The notes: generated from the sequence alone by a model not told the origin. A DNA stretch of 64,000 bases from Magnetospirillum sp. ME-1 (GCF_002105535.1 NZ_CP015848.1:4477693-4541692); one strand, 5' to 3'; numbered from the stretch's first letter, positions 19,953 through 29,652 are shown. Numbers and translations: made by a program.

Positions 19953-21107
19953 TCAGTTGCTCAGGAGCCAGTCACCCTTGCGGATTTCCACCATGTGGAA
20001 AGCCGACGGCGAAAGGCCCATGTGATCGGTGGGGCTCATGGAAACCAGGCCACCGGTACCCACGTAACCGGACGTCTTCTCGATCTCGTCGCGGACCTTG
20101 GCCTTGTCGGTGGACTTGGCGCGGTTGATGGCGGCGAGGGCGATCTGCAGACCGTCATAGGCGTGGCCCGCGAAGGTCGAGACGTCCGACTTGAAGGCGG
20201 TCTCGTAATCCTTCTTGAAGGCGGTCACCACCGGCTTCTGCGGGTCGGTGGCGGGCAGCTGGTCGGGAACCACCAGACCGGCGGCCGGCAGGCGGATTCC
20301 CTCGGCGGCGTCGCCGGCCAGCTTGATGAAGTCCTTGGAGGCCACGCCATGCGACTGGTACAGCGGCAGCGCGATGCCCAGCTGCTTGAAGTTCTTGGTG
20401 ACGATGGCCGGACCCTGGCCGAAGCCGAAGTTGAACACGGCCTGGACGCCGGGGGCGTTCTTGATCTTGGTCAGCTGGGCGGTGACGTCGGGGTCCTTGG
20501 GCGAGTAGATCTCGTCGGCGACCACTTCGATACCGAAATTCTTGACCACGGCCATGGACTGGTCGCGGCCCGACTTGCCGAAGCCGGCGTCCTCCGAGAT
20601 CATGCCGATCTTGGTGATGCCGCGCTTCTTCATGTCGGCGAACACCTTCTCGGCGGCCATCTTGTCGGTATGGGGAGTCTTGAACACCCACTTCTTCACC
20701 GGCTCGACGATGACCACGGCGCCGGCCAGCGAGATGAACGGCACCTCGTTGCGCTCGGCCAGCGGCACGGCGGCCATGGTGGTGGCGGTGGTAGAGCCGC
20801 CGATCAGCAGATCGACCTTGTCGCTTTCGATCAGACGCTTGGTGAAGGTGGAGGCCTTCTCGCCGGCGCCGCCGTCGTCATAGACGACCAGCTCGATCTT
20901 GCGGCCCATCACGCCGCCTTCCTTGTTGATGCGCTCGACATACATTTCCAGCGTCTTCTTCTCGGGCTCGCCCAGGAAGGAGGCCGGACCGGTGACCGAC
21001 AGGATGGAGCCGATCTTGATGGGATCGGCGGCCTGGGCCAGACCGGCGAAGGTGGAGCAACCGGCGACGACGACGGCCGTCGCGCCCCATTTCATGAGGT
21101 TACGCAT
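19953..21107 (-). CDS. livK: ABC transporter periplasmic binding protein (LivK type)
   Basis: A 384-residue periplasmic binding protein, first gene of the liv operon, with GGGAGG before the ATG at 21107. Residues 1-26 are a signal peptide ending GLAQAA. The mature start is DPIKIGSILSVTGPASFLG. It differs clearly from the orphan LivK-like protein at 1426, so the two probably bind different ligands. With the adjacent pad operon, an aromatic acid such as phenylglyoxylate, mandelate or phenylalanine is a plausible ligand, but this is inference from context only. Confidence 0.9.
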   Translation of the reverse strand: MRNLMKWGATAVVVAGCSTFAGLAQAADPIKIGSILSVTGPASFLGEPEKKTLEMYVERINKEGGVMGRKIELVVYDDGGAGEKASTFTKRLIESDKVDLLIGGSTTATTMAAVPLAERNEVPFISLAGAVVIVEPVKKWVFKTPHTDKMAAEKVFADMKKRGITKIGMISEDAGFGKSGRDQSMAVVKNFGIEVVADEIYSPKDPDVTAQLTKIKNAPGVQAVFNFGFGQGPAIVTKNFKQLGIALPLYQSHGVASKDFIKLAGDAAEGIRLPAAGLVVPDQLPATDPQKPVVTAFKKDYETAFKSDVSTFAGHAYDGLQIALAAINRAKSTDKAKVRDEIEKTSGYVGTGGLVSMSPTDHMGLSPSAFHMVEIRKGDWLLSN

Positions 21108-21414
21108 TCATTTTCCTCCCAGAAGCAGCTCACGGCTTGTTCCGCCGCGTAGCCTATCTAATGAGCTATTTAACCCGAGAGCAACGCATTACGCCAGGAA
21201 AAAAATGCGCATTTGAGTACCGGATTGCTTATTGACGAAACTGCGGCAATCTGCCGCCGCCCGCCTGAGCGTAAGTCCCGGGGACGCCCACCCATCCGTA
21301 TGCCCCACTGTCCGAAATGCGTAATCATGTTGAAACGATATGTGTCATTTTGTAACTTAGTTGTGGGGGGGGGTAGTACCTTGGGCGAAAAATGCTTCGG
21401 AGGTCGGGAAGGCT
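21108..21414. other. Intergenic region between livK and the PAS-EAL gene, with a G9 tract
   Basis: This stretch separates divergent genes and must hold both promoters, though no clear -35/-10 pair was found. A run of nine G residues lies at 21365-21373, 42 bp before the ATG at 21415. Short AT-rich segments occur near 21160-21230 and 21330-21360. Confidence 0.5.
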
Positions 21415-23097
21415 ATGGGAAGCGGGGATGGATCACTTGTTGAAAAGCTGAAGCTGCAGCGGGACCGCTTCATCGCCTTCGCGTTCGCCGGAGCCGACCT
21501 GCTGCTGGAGATGAACGACGAGGACGTCGTCACCTATTCCGCCGGGGCGGGCGAGGCGCTGTACGGCATTTCCGACGCGGAACTGCTGGGCCGTCCGCTG
21601 TCCGACTTCATCTTCACCCGCGATCGGGACAAGTTCAGCGACGCCATTCAGCGCCTTCGGAATTCCGGGCGCCTGGACCATACGCCGCTGTCCATGATCG
21701 GCGCCTCGGGGGCGGTGTCGCGCATGCGCATGGCCGGCATCAAGCTGCCCCAGTTTCCCACCGGCTACCATCTGGTGCTGTCGCGCATCTCGCCCATCGC
21801 CACCAGCGAGAATGATCAGTCCGGCCAGACCGCCGACCCCCGCGTGCGCTTCGTCGACATGGTGCGCCAGCGCCTGAACGAGGCCAACCGCCTGGGCGAG
21901 GACTACACGCTCACCATGTTCGACCTGTCGGCCTCCAAGTTCGGCGGCACCGAACCGGCCCTGCTGCAGAGCTTCTTCTCGACGCTCCACCATACCCTGG
22001 AGGGGTGTTCGGTGCGCCAAAGCTCGGCCGGGGCGCTGAACGAGCGGGCCTTCGGCCTGGTCCACGACCATTCCATGAGCTCAGGGGATGTCCACGAGAA
22101 GGTCAACGAGGTCTTCCGCCAGTTCAGCGGCAAGGTCAAGGGCGCCAACCTCAAGATGCACAGCGCCTCGCTGGACATGGACGATTCCTCCATGTCCGAG
22201 GAGGATCTGGGCAAGGCTCTGACCTTCATCATCAACGGCTTCGTCAGGGACAGCGCCAAGTTCGCCATCAAGTCCCTGGCCGAGGGCGCCAAGGTGGCGG
22301 TGGAAGACACCCTGGTGCGGGTGCGCAACTTCCGCAAGATGATCCGCAGCGACAAGCTGGCCTTCTTCTTCCAGCCCATGGTCAACGTGTCCACCGGCAC
22401 CGTGCTGGCCTACGAGGCGTTCGGCCGCATCGCCCACGACAAGGGTTTCTTCGCGCCCAGCCAGATCATCCCCTTCGCCACCGATGTGGGCGTCATCGGC
22501 GAATTCGACCTCATGGCGGTGAAGAAGGCGCTGCTCGCCATGAAGACCGGGACCGACATCTCGTCTCTGGCCTCCATCGCCGTCAACGTGTCGGGCACCT
22601 CGCTGGGCAATCCCGCCTTCTACCACTCCCTGATCAAGATCCTGGAGGAGAACAAGCCGGTTCTCGCCCGATTGGTGCTGGAAATCACCGACGTGGCCCG
22701 GATCTACAACCTGGACGAGGCCAGGCGCCTGCTGGCCCGCATCAAGCGCATGGGCGTGCGCCTGTCGCTGGACGATTTCGGCTCGGGCGGCGCGGCCTTC
22801 GACATCCTGAAGATCCTGCCCGCCGATTACGTCAAGATCGACCGCGACTATATCTTCGACGCGCGGGAAAAGCGGGGCCGCTCGGTGTTGCGCGCCATGG
22901 TCAGCCTGACCCACGAACTGGGCATGACCGCCATCGGCGAATGCATCGAGGACAGTTCCATGGTCAACATCCTCAGGGATGTGGGCGTCGAATATGCCCA
23001 GGGCTTCTTCTTCGCGCCCCCCGCCTTGGATGCGGCGCGCAAGATCAAGTACTACAAGGAGCACCTCAAGGTCGCGGAGACCACCGCCGCCGAATAG
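21415..23097 (+). CDS. PAS-EAL c-di-GMP signalling protein
   Basis: A 560-residue cytosolic protein. Start chosen at the ATG at 21415 after GGAGG; the longer frame lacks a site. A PAS-like domain covers about residues 20-125 (ELLGRPLSDFIF). A central region of about 150 residues resembles a worn GGDEF domain but shows no GGDEF motif. The EAL domain spans about 305-545. It keeps NVSGTSL, LDDFGSGG, KIDRDY and the Glu of GECIED, but EAL itself is EAF and ELTE is EITD. Phosphodiesterase activity is possible but not certain. No transmembrane segment is seen. Confidence 0.83.
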   Translation: MGSGDGSLVEKLKLQRDRFIAFAFAGADLLLEMNDEDVVTYSAGAGEALYGISDAELLGRPLSDFIFTRDRDKFSDAIQRLRNSGRLDHTPLSMIGASGAVSRMRMAGIKLPQFPTGYHLVLSRISPIATSENDQSGQTADPRVRFVDMVRQRLNEANRLGEDYTLTMFDLSASKFGGTEPALLQSFFSTLHHTLEGCSVRQSSAGALNERAFGLVHDHSMSSGDVHEKVNEVFRQFSGKVKGANLKMHSASLDMDDSSMSEEDLGKALTFIINGFVRDSAKFAIKSLAEGAKVAVEDTLVRVRNFRKMIRSDKLAFFFQPMVNVSTGTVLAYEAFGRIAHDKGFFAPSQIIPFATDVGVIGEFDLMAVKKALLAMKTGTDISSLASIAVNVSGTSLGNPAFYHSLIKILEENKPVLARLVLEITDVARIYNLDEARRLLARIKRMGVRLSLDDFGSGGAAFDILKILPADYVKIDRDYIFDAREKRGRSVLRAMVSLTHELGMTAIGECIEDSSMVNILRDVGVEYAQGFFFAPPALDAARKIKYYKEHLKVAETTAAE

Positions 23098-23209
23098 CCC
23101 TGCCCCCCGGACATTCCCGCAATGCCGCCATGGGACTGGACCCCGTCCGGTGATCTGGTATTTTTCCCTACAGGCCGCGCCTGCGGCGATGTAGTGGGGG
23201 CTTTCCGAC

Positions 23210-24385
23210 ATGCATGATCCGCTGAACGCATTCGCTCTGGGTGGCGACGTCTATCTGAACGGTGCCGAGACCGGGCCGCTGGCCGGCCTCACCTTCGCCG
23301 CCAAGGACGTCTTCGACGTCGCGGGCTATGTCACCGGGGCGGGCAATCCCGACTGGCGCCGCTTGGCCGAGCCGGCCAGGCACACCGCCTGGGCGGTGAG
23401 CGCCCTGCTGGAATCGGGCGCCCGTCTGGTGGGCAAGACCCACACCGACGAGCTGACGCGCGGCATCTTCGGCGACAATTCCCATTACGGCACCCCCGAC
23501 AATCCCCGCGCCCCCGGCCATGTGCCCGGCGGCTCCTCCAGCGGTTCGGCCGCCGCCGTTGCCGGCGGGCTTTGCTCCATGGCGCTGGGCACCGACACCG
23601 CCGGGTCGACCCGCGTGCCGGCGTCGTTCTGCGGCGTGTTCGGCCTGCGCCCGACGCTGGGCGTCATTCCCATGGACGGCGTGCTGTCCCAGTCCAACAC
23701 CTTCGACACCGTCGGCCTGCTGGCCGACGATCCGGACATTCTCAGCCGTATGGGCGAAGCGCTGCTGCGCAAGAAGATCAAGGACGTCCGCCCAGCCCAG
23801 GCCGTGGTGCTGGAAGACGCCATGGAGGCCTCGGACCCTGCCGTCGCCGCCGCCATCGAGGCGGCCCTGCCGCGCATCGCCGAAGCGGTCGCCCCCATCG
23901 TGCGCGGCCGCAAGCTCTCGCCCGTGCCGCTGGCCGACTGGGTCGAGCACCAGAACGCCATCCAGGGCCGCGAGGCCTGGGAAACCTTCGGCGAGTGGAT
24001 CAACAATTCCAATCCCCGCTTCGGCTTCGAGGTGGCGGACAACTTCCTGCGCGGCTCCAAGGTGTCGCAGCGGACGCTTTCCGCGGCCCGCGGCTTCCGC
24101 CTGCGGGCCAAGCGCTGGGTGCAGGAGGCGCTGGAAGGCAATGCCGTGCTGGTGCTGCCCACCACGCCCGTCACCGCGCCGCCCGTCCACTCGCCCCGCT
24201 CGGTGATGTGGGAGATCCGGCACCGCATCGTCAGCCTGACCACCATCGCCGGCATGGCCGGCTGCCCGCAGATCAGCCTGCCGCTGTGCAAGGCCGGCGG
24301 CCTGCCGGTGGGCCTGTCCCTGATCGGCCCGCGCGGCTCGGACGCCCTGCTGCTGGCGGCGGCCAAGCGGATCGGCAAGGCCTAG
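23210..24385 (+). CDS. Amidase (amidase-signature family)
   Basis: A 391-residue amidase-signature enzyme. The Ser-cisSer-Lys triad is visible: Lys in GKTHTDEL (near residue 84), the Gly/Ser-rich loop GGSSSGSAAAVA, and the nucleophilic Ser in GTDTAGSTRVP. The protein is shorter than GatA (about 480 residues) and lacks GatB/GatC neighbours, so it hydrolyses a small amide rather than acting on tRNA. It stands alone and is followed by a cluster of hairpins. Confidence 0.88.
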   Translation: MHDPLNAFALGGDVYLNGAETGPLAGLTFAAKDVFDVAGYVTGAGNPDWRRLAEPARHTAWAVSALLESGARLVGKTHTDELTRGIFGDNSHYGTPDNPRAPGHVPGGSSSGSAAAVAGGLCSMALGTDTAGSTRVPASFCGVFGLRPTLGVIPMDGVLSQSNTFDTVGLLADDPDILSRMGEALLRKKIKDVRPAQAVVLEDAMEASDPAVAAAIEAALPRIAEAVAPIVRGRKLSPVPLADWVEHQNAIQGREAWETFGEWINNSNPRFGFEVADNFLRGSKVSQRTLSAARGFRLRAKRWVQEALEGNAVLVLPTTPVTAPPVHSPRSVMWEIRHRIVSLTTIAGMAGCPQISLPLCKAGGLPVGLSLIGPRGSDALLLAAAKRIGKA

Positions 24386-24394
24386 GATTATTTC

Positions 24395-24510
24395 GGGGGC
24401 GTTTGCCCCCGATCCCCCATCGGGAGGCATGGCCTCCCGAGCCCTCTTCTTATTTGAAAATCAAAAGGGGGGCCGGGGCATCGCCCCGGATGGGTTTGGG
24501 CGATAGCCCA
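24395..24510. terminator. Cluster of four hairpins between convergent genes
   Basis: Four perfect stems follow in 116 bp: 24395-24410 (GGGGGC/GCCCCC), 24421-24439 (CGGGAGGC/GCCTCCCG), 24473-24489 (CCGGGGC/GCCCCGG) and 24497-24510 (TGGGC/GCCCA). The first serves the amidase and the last the radical SAM gene; an AT-rich segment separates the middle two. Confidence 0.65.
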
Positions 24511-24518
24511 ATAGCTCC

Positions 24519-25400
24519 CTAAAACCCCCGGATCCACCGGGGCCGTACGCCGGCGCCCTCGTCCAGGGCGGCGTCGATGCGGGCCAGCAGCTTGTCCTTG
24601 TCCCGGGGCAGATTGCCGGCCAGGGCCAGGGCGTTGCTGGCGTGGTTGGAGCGGAAGATCACCGGGGCCGGCGGGGCGAGGCGCTCGAGCAGACGGCGCA
24701 GTTCCACCAGCACGCCGCGATCGTCCTGCCACTGGAACTCCTCGCCGAAGCGCTCGAAGAAGCGGGGTGCCACATTGGTTTCCAGCCCCAGTTGCAGGGT
24801 GGAGAGATAGACCGGCGGCGCCCGGTTGACCAGATCGGCGGTCTCGTCCATATGCGCTTCCCAGCCGGTCTTGCCGCCCAGGCCCAGGATCACCGTGGCC
24901 GAAACCTTGAGGCCGCACTCCCGCGCCTTGGCCAGCGCCGCCTCCATCTGCTTCGCCGAGCCCTTGGCGATGCGCTTCAACAGCGCGTCCGAGCCGGTTT
25001 CGATGCCGAGATAGACCAGCCCCAGCCGCTTGGACTTCAACAGCGCGATGTCTTCTGGACTCTTGCCCAGGATGTCGAACGGGGTTGCGTAGGCGGAGAT
25101 GCGCTGCAAGGCCGGAAAGCGCAGCGCCAGATGGTCGCAGATGGCGGCCAGGGTCGCGGTGGGCAGGCAATAGGCGTCGCCGTCGGCCAGGAACACCCGA
25201 TGCGCGTCGGGCCAGTCGCGCGCCGCCTCGTCGATGTCGGCGAAGACCTCGTCCAGGCTTCGCGCCCGGTAGGTCTTGGTCTTGTACATGGAGCAGAAGC
25301 TGCACTGGTTGTAGCGGCAGCCCAGCGTCGCCTGGATGATCAGGTTGTCGCCTTCCGACGGCGGACGCCACAGGGGAAAATCGTACTCAAGCACGGCCAT
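24519..25400 (-). CDS. Radical SAM protein
   Basis: A 293-residue radical SAM enzyme. The cluster motif is GCRYNQCSFCSMYK near residue 28, spaced C-x4-C-x2-C rather than the classical C-x3-C-x2-C. An Elp3-like core follows (YLGIETGSDALLKRIAKG, VSATVILGLGG). The start overlaps the end of the upstream glutathione-reductase-like gene by 14 bp, so they form an operon. The substrate is unknown. The family is widespread but uncharacterised as far as I can tell. Confidence 0.83.
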   Translation of the reverse strand: MAVLEYDFPLWRPPSEGDNLIIQATLGCRYNQCSFCSMYKTKTYRARSLDEVFADIDEAARDWPDAHRVFLADGDAYCLPTATLAAICDHLALRFPALQRISAYATPFDILGKSPEDIALLKSKRLGLVYLGIETGSDALLKRIAKGSAKQMEAALAKARECGLKVSATVILGLGGKTGWEAHMDETADLVNRAPPVYLSTLQLGLETNVAPRFFERFGEEFQWQDDRGVLVELRRLLERLAPPAPVIFRSNHASNALALAGNLPRDKDKLLARIDAALDEGAGVRPRWIRGF

Positions 25401-26754
25401 TCTCCGCCCGCTTTTCCCGCAGGGTGACGAATTCCTCGGCCGCCGTGGGGTGAATGCCCACCGTGGAATCGAACTGGGCCTTGGTGGCGCCGCATTTCAG
25501 CGCCACGGCAAAGCCCTGGACGATTTCCGGGGAATCGGCCCCCACCATGTGCAGGCCCAGCACCCGGTCGGTGGCGCGGTCGACCACCAGCTTCATCATG
25601 GTGCGTTCGTCGCGGCCGGCCAGGATGTTGCGCATGGGCTTGAAGCGGGTGAGATAGACGTCGACGGCGCCATAGCGCCTGGCCGCTTCCGCCTCGGTCA
25701 GCCCCACCGTGCCCACCGGTGGCAGGGAGAACACCGCCGACGGGATGTTGTCGTAATCCATGGCCGTGCTCTGGCCGAGAAAGGCGGTGCGCACGAAGGC
25801 CATGGCCTCATTGATGGCCACGGGGGTGAGATTGACCCGGTCGGTGACGTCACCCACCGCCCAGATGTTGCGCACCGAGGTGCGCGACAGGCGGTCCACC
25901 ATGACGGCGCCCTTGGCGTTCAGCACCACCCCGGCCTGTTCCAGGCCCAGGCCCTCGGTATTGGGCACCCTTCCGGTGGCGTACATGACCAGATCGGCCT
26001 CGACGGTCTGGCCGTCCGACAGTTCGACCCCATAGCCGTGGCCGCGCCGCGCGATGCTCCGCACCTGGGTGGTGGTGCGCAAGGTCACGCCCTTGGTCGC
26101 CATCTCCTCGGCCAGGGTGGCGCGGATGTCGGCGTCGAAGCCGCGCAGCAGGGTGTCGCCGCGCAGCACCAATGTGACGGCACTGCCCAGGGCGTTGAAG
26201 ATGCCGGCGAATTCCACCGCGATATAGCCGCCGCCGACGATCACCACCCGCTCCGGCAACTGCATCAGGTCCAGCGCCTCGTTGGAGGTCACCGCGTGCT
26301 CGATGCCCGGCACCTGGGGAAGCGCCGGGCGCCCCCCGGTGGCCACCAGGATGGTTTCGGCGGTATAGACCTTGAGCCCCACCTGCACGGTATGGGCGTC
26401 GAGCAGATGGCCCCTGCCCTCCACCACCGTGACGCCCGATTCCTTCAAAAGGCGCATGTAGACGCCTTCCAGGCGCTGCAATTCCTCGTTCTTGGCGGAA
26501 ACCAGCCGCGCCCAGTCGAAATCGGCGCCGTCCAGGCTCCAGCCGAAGCCCAGCGAATCGGTCAGGTCCTCGGCGAACTTGGCGCCCATGACCAGCAGCT
26601 TCTTGGGCACGCAGCCGCGCATGACGCAGGTGCCGCCCACCCGGCTGCTTTCCACCACCGCCACCTTGCGCCCAGCCTGCGCCGCCATGCGGCAGGCCCG
26701 CACGCCACCGGAACCGGCGCCCAAGGCGATCAAATCGAAATCATAGGCGGCCAT
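25387..26754 (-). CDS. gor: Glutathione-disulfide reductase
   Basis: A 455-residue class I pyridine nucleotide-disulfide oxidoreductase. The FAD motif is DLIALGAGSGGVRA, the redox-active pair is GGTCVMRGCVPKK, the NADPH motif is VVIVGGGYIAVEFAG and the C-terminal catalytic HPTAAEE carries the His-Glu pair. The GGGYIA-type motif and lack of a lipoamide-type N-terminus favour glutathione reductase over lipoamide dehydrogenase. It is the first gene of a two-gene operon with the radical SAM protein. Confidence 0.9.
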   Translation of the reverse strand: MAAYDFDLIALGAGSGGVRACRMAAQAGRKVAVVESSRVGGTCVMRGCVPKKLLVMGAKFAEDLTDSLGFGWSLDGADFDWARLVSAKNEELQRLEGVYMRLLKESGVTVVEGRGHLLDAHTVQVGLKVYTAETILVATGGRPALPQVPGIEHAVTSNEALDLMQLPERVVIVGGGYIAVEFAGIFNALGSAVTLVLRGDTLLRGFDADIRATLAEEMATKGVTLRTTTQVRSIARRGHGYGVELSDGQTVEADLVMYATGRVPNTEGLGLEQAGVVLNAKGAVMVDRLSRTSVRNIWAVGDVTDRVNLTPVAINEAMAFVRTAFLGQSTAMDYDNIPSAVFSLPPVGTVGLTEAEAARRYGAVDVYLTRFKPMRNILAGRDERTMMKLVVDRATDRVLGLHMVGADSPEIVQGFAVALKCGATKAQFDSTVGIHPTAAEEFVTLREKRAENGRA

Positions 26755-26852
26755 GGAACGTCCCCGGTTGCTGCGCTGCGGTCGTTGCATTCAACTTGGC
26801 ATGCCCGGACCGGCGTGCCAAGGTATCAGAGGATTAGTTGACCAGGACAACA

Positions 26853-28112
26853 ATGTCGGACCGTTCAGAGCACCCCCTCGTCGCCCGCCTGCCGTTCCAT
26901 TACGGCTGGGCCATAGTCGCCGCCGGCTGTCTCGGGCTGTTCGCCTGCCTCGGCATGGGTCGCTTCGCGCTGGGCATGCTGCTGCCCTCCATGGGGGCGT
27001 CGCTGGACCTGTCGCGCTCCGAGATGGGCGCCATCTCGACCGCCAATTTCATCGGCTACCTGTCGGCCGTCACCCTGGGCGGGCGCATGGTGGCGCTTTT
27101 GGGCGCGCGGCGCACCGTGGCGGCCGGGCTGGTGCTGGTGGCGGCGTCCATGATGGCGGTGTCCTACGCCCGGGGCTTCTATCAGGTCATGATTCTTTAT
27201 GCCCTGACCGGCTTCGGCAGCGGCGGCAGCAATGTCCCCATCATGGGTCTGATCGCCCACTGGTTCGGCCGCCGGGTCAGGGGCCGCGCCGCCGGTTTCG
27301 CGGTGATCGGATCGGGCTTCGCCATCATGGTGGCCGGCGCCCTGGTCCCCGCCATCAATGCCGCCCAGGGCGCCGAGGGCTGGCGCCTGTCCTGGCTGGT
27401 CATCGGCCTGATCGTGCTGGGGGCGGCCCTGGTGGACTGGCTGGTGATCCGCAACCACCCCTCGGAACTGGGCCTGGGGCCGGTGACGGGAGAAGCCCAG
27501 GCCAAGACGGAAGAGGTCGCCCCGCTGTGCGCGGCGGCCGCGCCGCCCGGCGCCAAGCGCCGCATCCTGGCCCATCTGGGTCTGGTCTACGCCGCCTTCG
27601 GTTTCAGCTACGTCATCTACGCCACCTTCATCGTCACCGCCCTGGTGCGCGAGCGCGGCTTTCCCGAATCCACCGCCGGGATTTTCTGGTCGTGGATCGG
27701 CCTGCTGTCTTTGGCCTCGGGGCCGGTGTTCGGCAGCCTTTCGGACCGCCTGGGCCGCCGGGCCGGGCTGATGATCGTGTTCGGCTTCCAGGCCTGCGCC
27801 TACGCCCTGGTGGCGGCGCCGCTGCCCGAGCCCTTCCTCTACGCCTCGATCCTGCTCTACGGGCTGGCGCTGTGGGCGGTGCCGTCCATCATGGCGGCGG
27901 CGGTGGGCGACTATCTCGGCCCGGAACAGGCGGCCGCCTCGTTCGGCACCATCACCATGGTCTTCGCCATGGGCCAGATCGTCGGCCCGGCCATCGCCGG
28001 CTGGATGGCCGATGCCTGGGGCGGTTTTTCCGGCGCCTTCGTCATGGCGGCGGCGGTGGCGGGGCTGGGCCTGGCCGGTTCGGCCTTCCTGCCCAGCCCC
28101 AGGAAGATGTGA
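26853..28112 (+). CDS. MFS transporter (YbfB/monocarboxylate-like)
   Basis: A 419-residue 12-segment transporter. The ATG at 26853 has AGGA 5 bp upstream; an in-frame TTG at 26838 after GAGG is an alternative giving 424 residues. The N-terminus HYGWAIVAAGCLGLFACLGMGRFALGMLLPSMG and the motif-A variant GRMVALLGARRTV fit the MFS group of YbfB-like and monocarboxylate carriers. It converges with the next gene with no spacer. The substrate is not deducible. Confidence 0.82.
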   Translation: MSDRSEHPLVARLPFHYGWAIVAAGCLGLFACLGMGRFALGMLLPSMGASLDLSRSEMGAISTANFIGYLSAVTLGGRMVALLGARRTVAAGLVLVAASMMAVSYARGFYQVMILYALTGFGSGGSNVPIMGLIAHWFGRRVRGRAAGFAVIGSGFAIMVAGALVPAINAAQGAEGWRLSWLVIGLIVLGAALVDWLVIRNHPSELGLGPVTGEAQAKTEEVAPLCAAAAPPGAKRRILAHLGLVYAAFGFSYVIYATFIVTALVRERGFPESTAGIFWSWIGLLSLASGPVFGSLSDRLGRRAGLMIVFGFQACAYALVAAPLPEPFLYASILLYGLALWAVPSIMAAAVGDYLGPEQAAASFGTITMVFAMGQIVGPAIAGWMADAWGGFSGAFVMAAAVAGLGLAGSAFLPSPRKM

Positions 28113-29090
28113 TTACGCCTCGTCCTGCCACCTTCGGGCGATGATGCCGGCGGCGATCAGCTGGATCAGGTGATAGAGGATGGTGGGCGCGATGATCAGC
28201 CCCAGGACGGGCGAGGCGCCGAACATGATCTTGGCCATGGGCACGCCGGTGGCCAGGGATTTCTTGGTGCCGCAGAACACCCCGGCGATAGCGTCCTCGC
28301 GATTGAAGCCCATTGCCCGGCAGGCCAGGCGCAGCGACAGGAAGACCAAGACGAACAGGGCCAGCGACCCGCCCAGGGCCTGGACGACGAAGCCGCCGCC
28401 CTGCCCGTCCCACACCCCTTCCGCCACGGAATCCGAGAAGGAGTTGAAGACGATCAGCAGAATGGTCAGGCGGTCGAGGGATTTCAGCCATTTCATGTTG
28501 CGCTCGATCCAGCCCCGCAGCCAGGGCCGCAGCACCTGCCCCAACACGATGGGCAGCAGCACCAGCAGGACGATCTTGACCAGCACCCGGCCCAGATCCA
28601 GCGAGGCGCCGCCCGCAGAAAGGTACCAGTTGACCCACAGCGGCGTCAGGATCACGCCCAGCAGGCTGGACAGGGTGGCGTTGAAGATGGCGCCCGCCAC
28701 GTTGCCCCGCGCGATGGAGGTCATGGCCACCGACGACGAAATGGCGGAGGGCAGGGCGGCAAGAAAGAAGAAGCCCAGCATCAGTTCGGGCGCGATCCGC
28801 CCGCCCAGGGCCAGGGCCGCCCCCCAGGCCAGGGCGGGAAACAGCAGGAAGGTCGAGGTCTGGACCACCAGATGCAGGCGCCAGTTGACCAGGCCGGCCT
28901 TCATGCGCTCGGGCGGCAGTGTCAGGCCGTAAAGCAGGAAGACCAGCGCCACGCCGTAGACGGTGATGGCATCCATGTGCAGGTGCCCGCCGCTTTTGCC
29001 GAAATCGGGCAGCACCCAGGCCAGGGCGACCATGGACATCAGCCCCAGCAGGAAGCCGTCGATACCGATGCGGGCGAGAAGCTTGAACAC
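28113..29090 (-). CDS. Bile acid:sodium symporter-like (SBF/YfeH-type) membrane protein
   Basis: A 325-residue protein with about ten hydrophobic segments. LPSAISSSVAMTSIARGN near residue 120 and CGTKKSLATGVPMA near residue 280 are the conserved crossover helices of the SBF-like (YfeH) transporters. The stop codon abuts that of the MFS gene. It probably moves an organic anion coupled to Na+ or H+; the substrate is unknown. Confidence 0.85.
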   Translation of the reverse strand: MFKLLARIGIDGFLLGLMSMVALAWVLPDFGKSGGHLHMDAITVYGVALVFLLYGLTLPPERMKAGLVNWRLHLVVQTSTFLLFPALAWGAALALGGRIAPELMLGFFFLAALPSAISSSVAMTSIARGNVAGAIFNATLSSLLGVILTPLWVNWYLSAGGASLDLGRVLVKIVLLVLLPIVLGQVLRPWLRGWIERNMKWLKSLDRLTILLIVFNSFSDSVAEGVWDGQGGGFVVQALGGSLALFVLVFLSLRLACRAMGFNREDAIAGVFCGTKKSLATGVPMAKIMFGASPVLGLIIAPTILYHLIQLIAAGIIARRWQDEA

Positions 29091-29188
29091 ACCTGACCTC
29101 GAACTGCCGGACCCTTGGCCGGAACACTACCCCAACCGCCCCCCCCAATGTCATCGACTTTCAGCCCCCGCTCTGGCATGAGGGAGCC

Positions 29189-29647
29189 ATGCGCGGACTG
29201 CTCCTGACCCTCATGGCCGCCTTGGCCCTGACCATTCCCCCGGCCCGGGCCGAAACCCTGGAAGGCAACCGCATCTTCGTGGAATTCGCCTATGATCCCA
29301 GCACGCCGGAGATGGAGGCCGCCGAGAAATGGGCGCGGCCCCACTTCGCCAAGGCCAAGGCGGCCGGACGGCCCATCCGCGTCAGCGTCGGCCGCTCGCG
29401 CGGGACCACCCTGATCAGCCTGGAATCGGTGGCCATCTGCGACCGGGTCAAGGCCTGCCCGCTGCTGGTGTTCCGCGACCTGACGGCGCGGCCCATTCTG
29501 GAGACCACGTCGTTCCAGAACGTGCTGATCGAATATCGGGAACAGGAGATCTTCCTGGTCGTCCGCCTGTGGGAGGATGTCTCCGAATGCCGGATCACCG
29601 GCATGGGCCGGGCGAAGTGCAGGAAGGTTCCGAAGAAAAGCGGCTAG
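29189..29647 (+). CDS. Secreted hypothetical protein, 152 aa
   Basis: It starts at the ATG at 29189 after GGGAG. Residues 1-21 are a Sec signal peptide ending ARA-E. The mature domain is mixed alpha/beta with three cysteines (VAICDRVKACP, SECRI), perhaps forming disulfides in the periplasm. No family was recognised. It is followed by a GCACGATC hairpin. Confidence 0.7.
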   Translation: MRGLLLTLMAALALTIPPARAETLEGNRIFVEFAYDPSTPEMEAAEKWARPHFAKAKAAGRPIRVSVGRSRGTTLISLESVAICDRVKACPLLVFRDLTARPILETTSFQNVLIEYREQEIFLVVRLWEDVSECRITGMGRAKCRKVPKKSG

Positions 29648-29652
29648 TTGGA

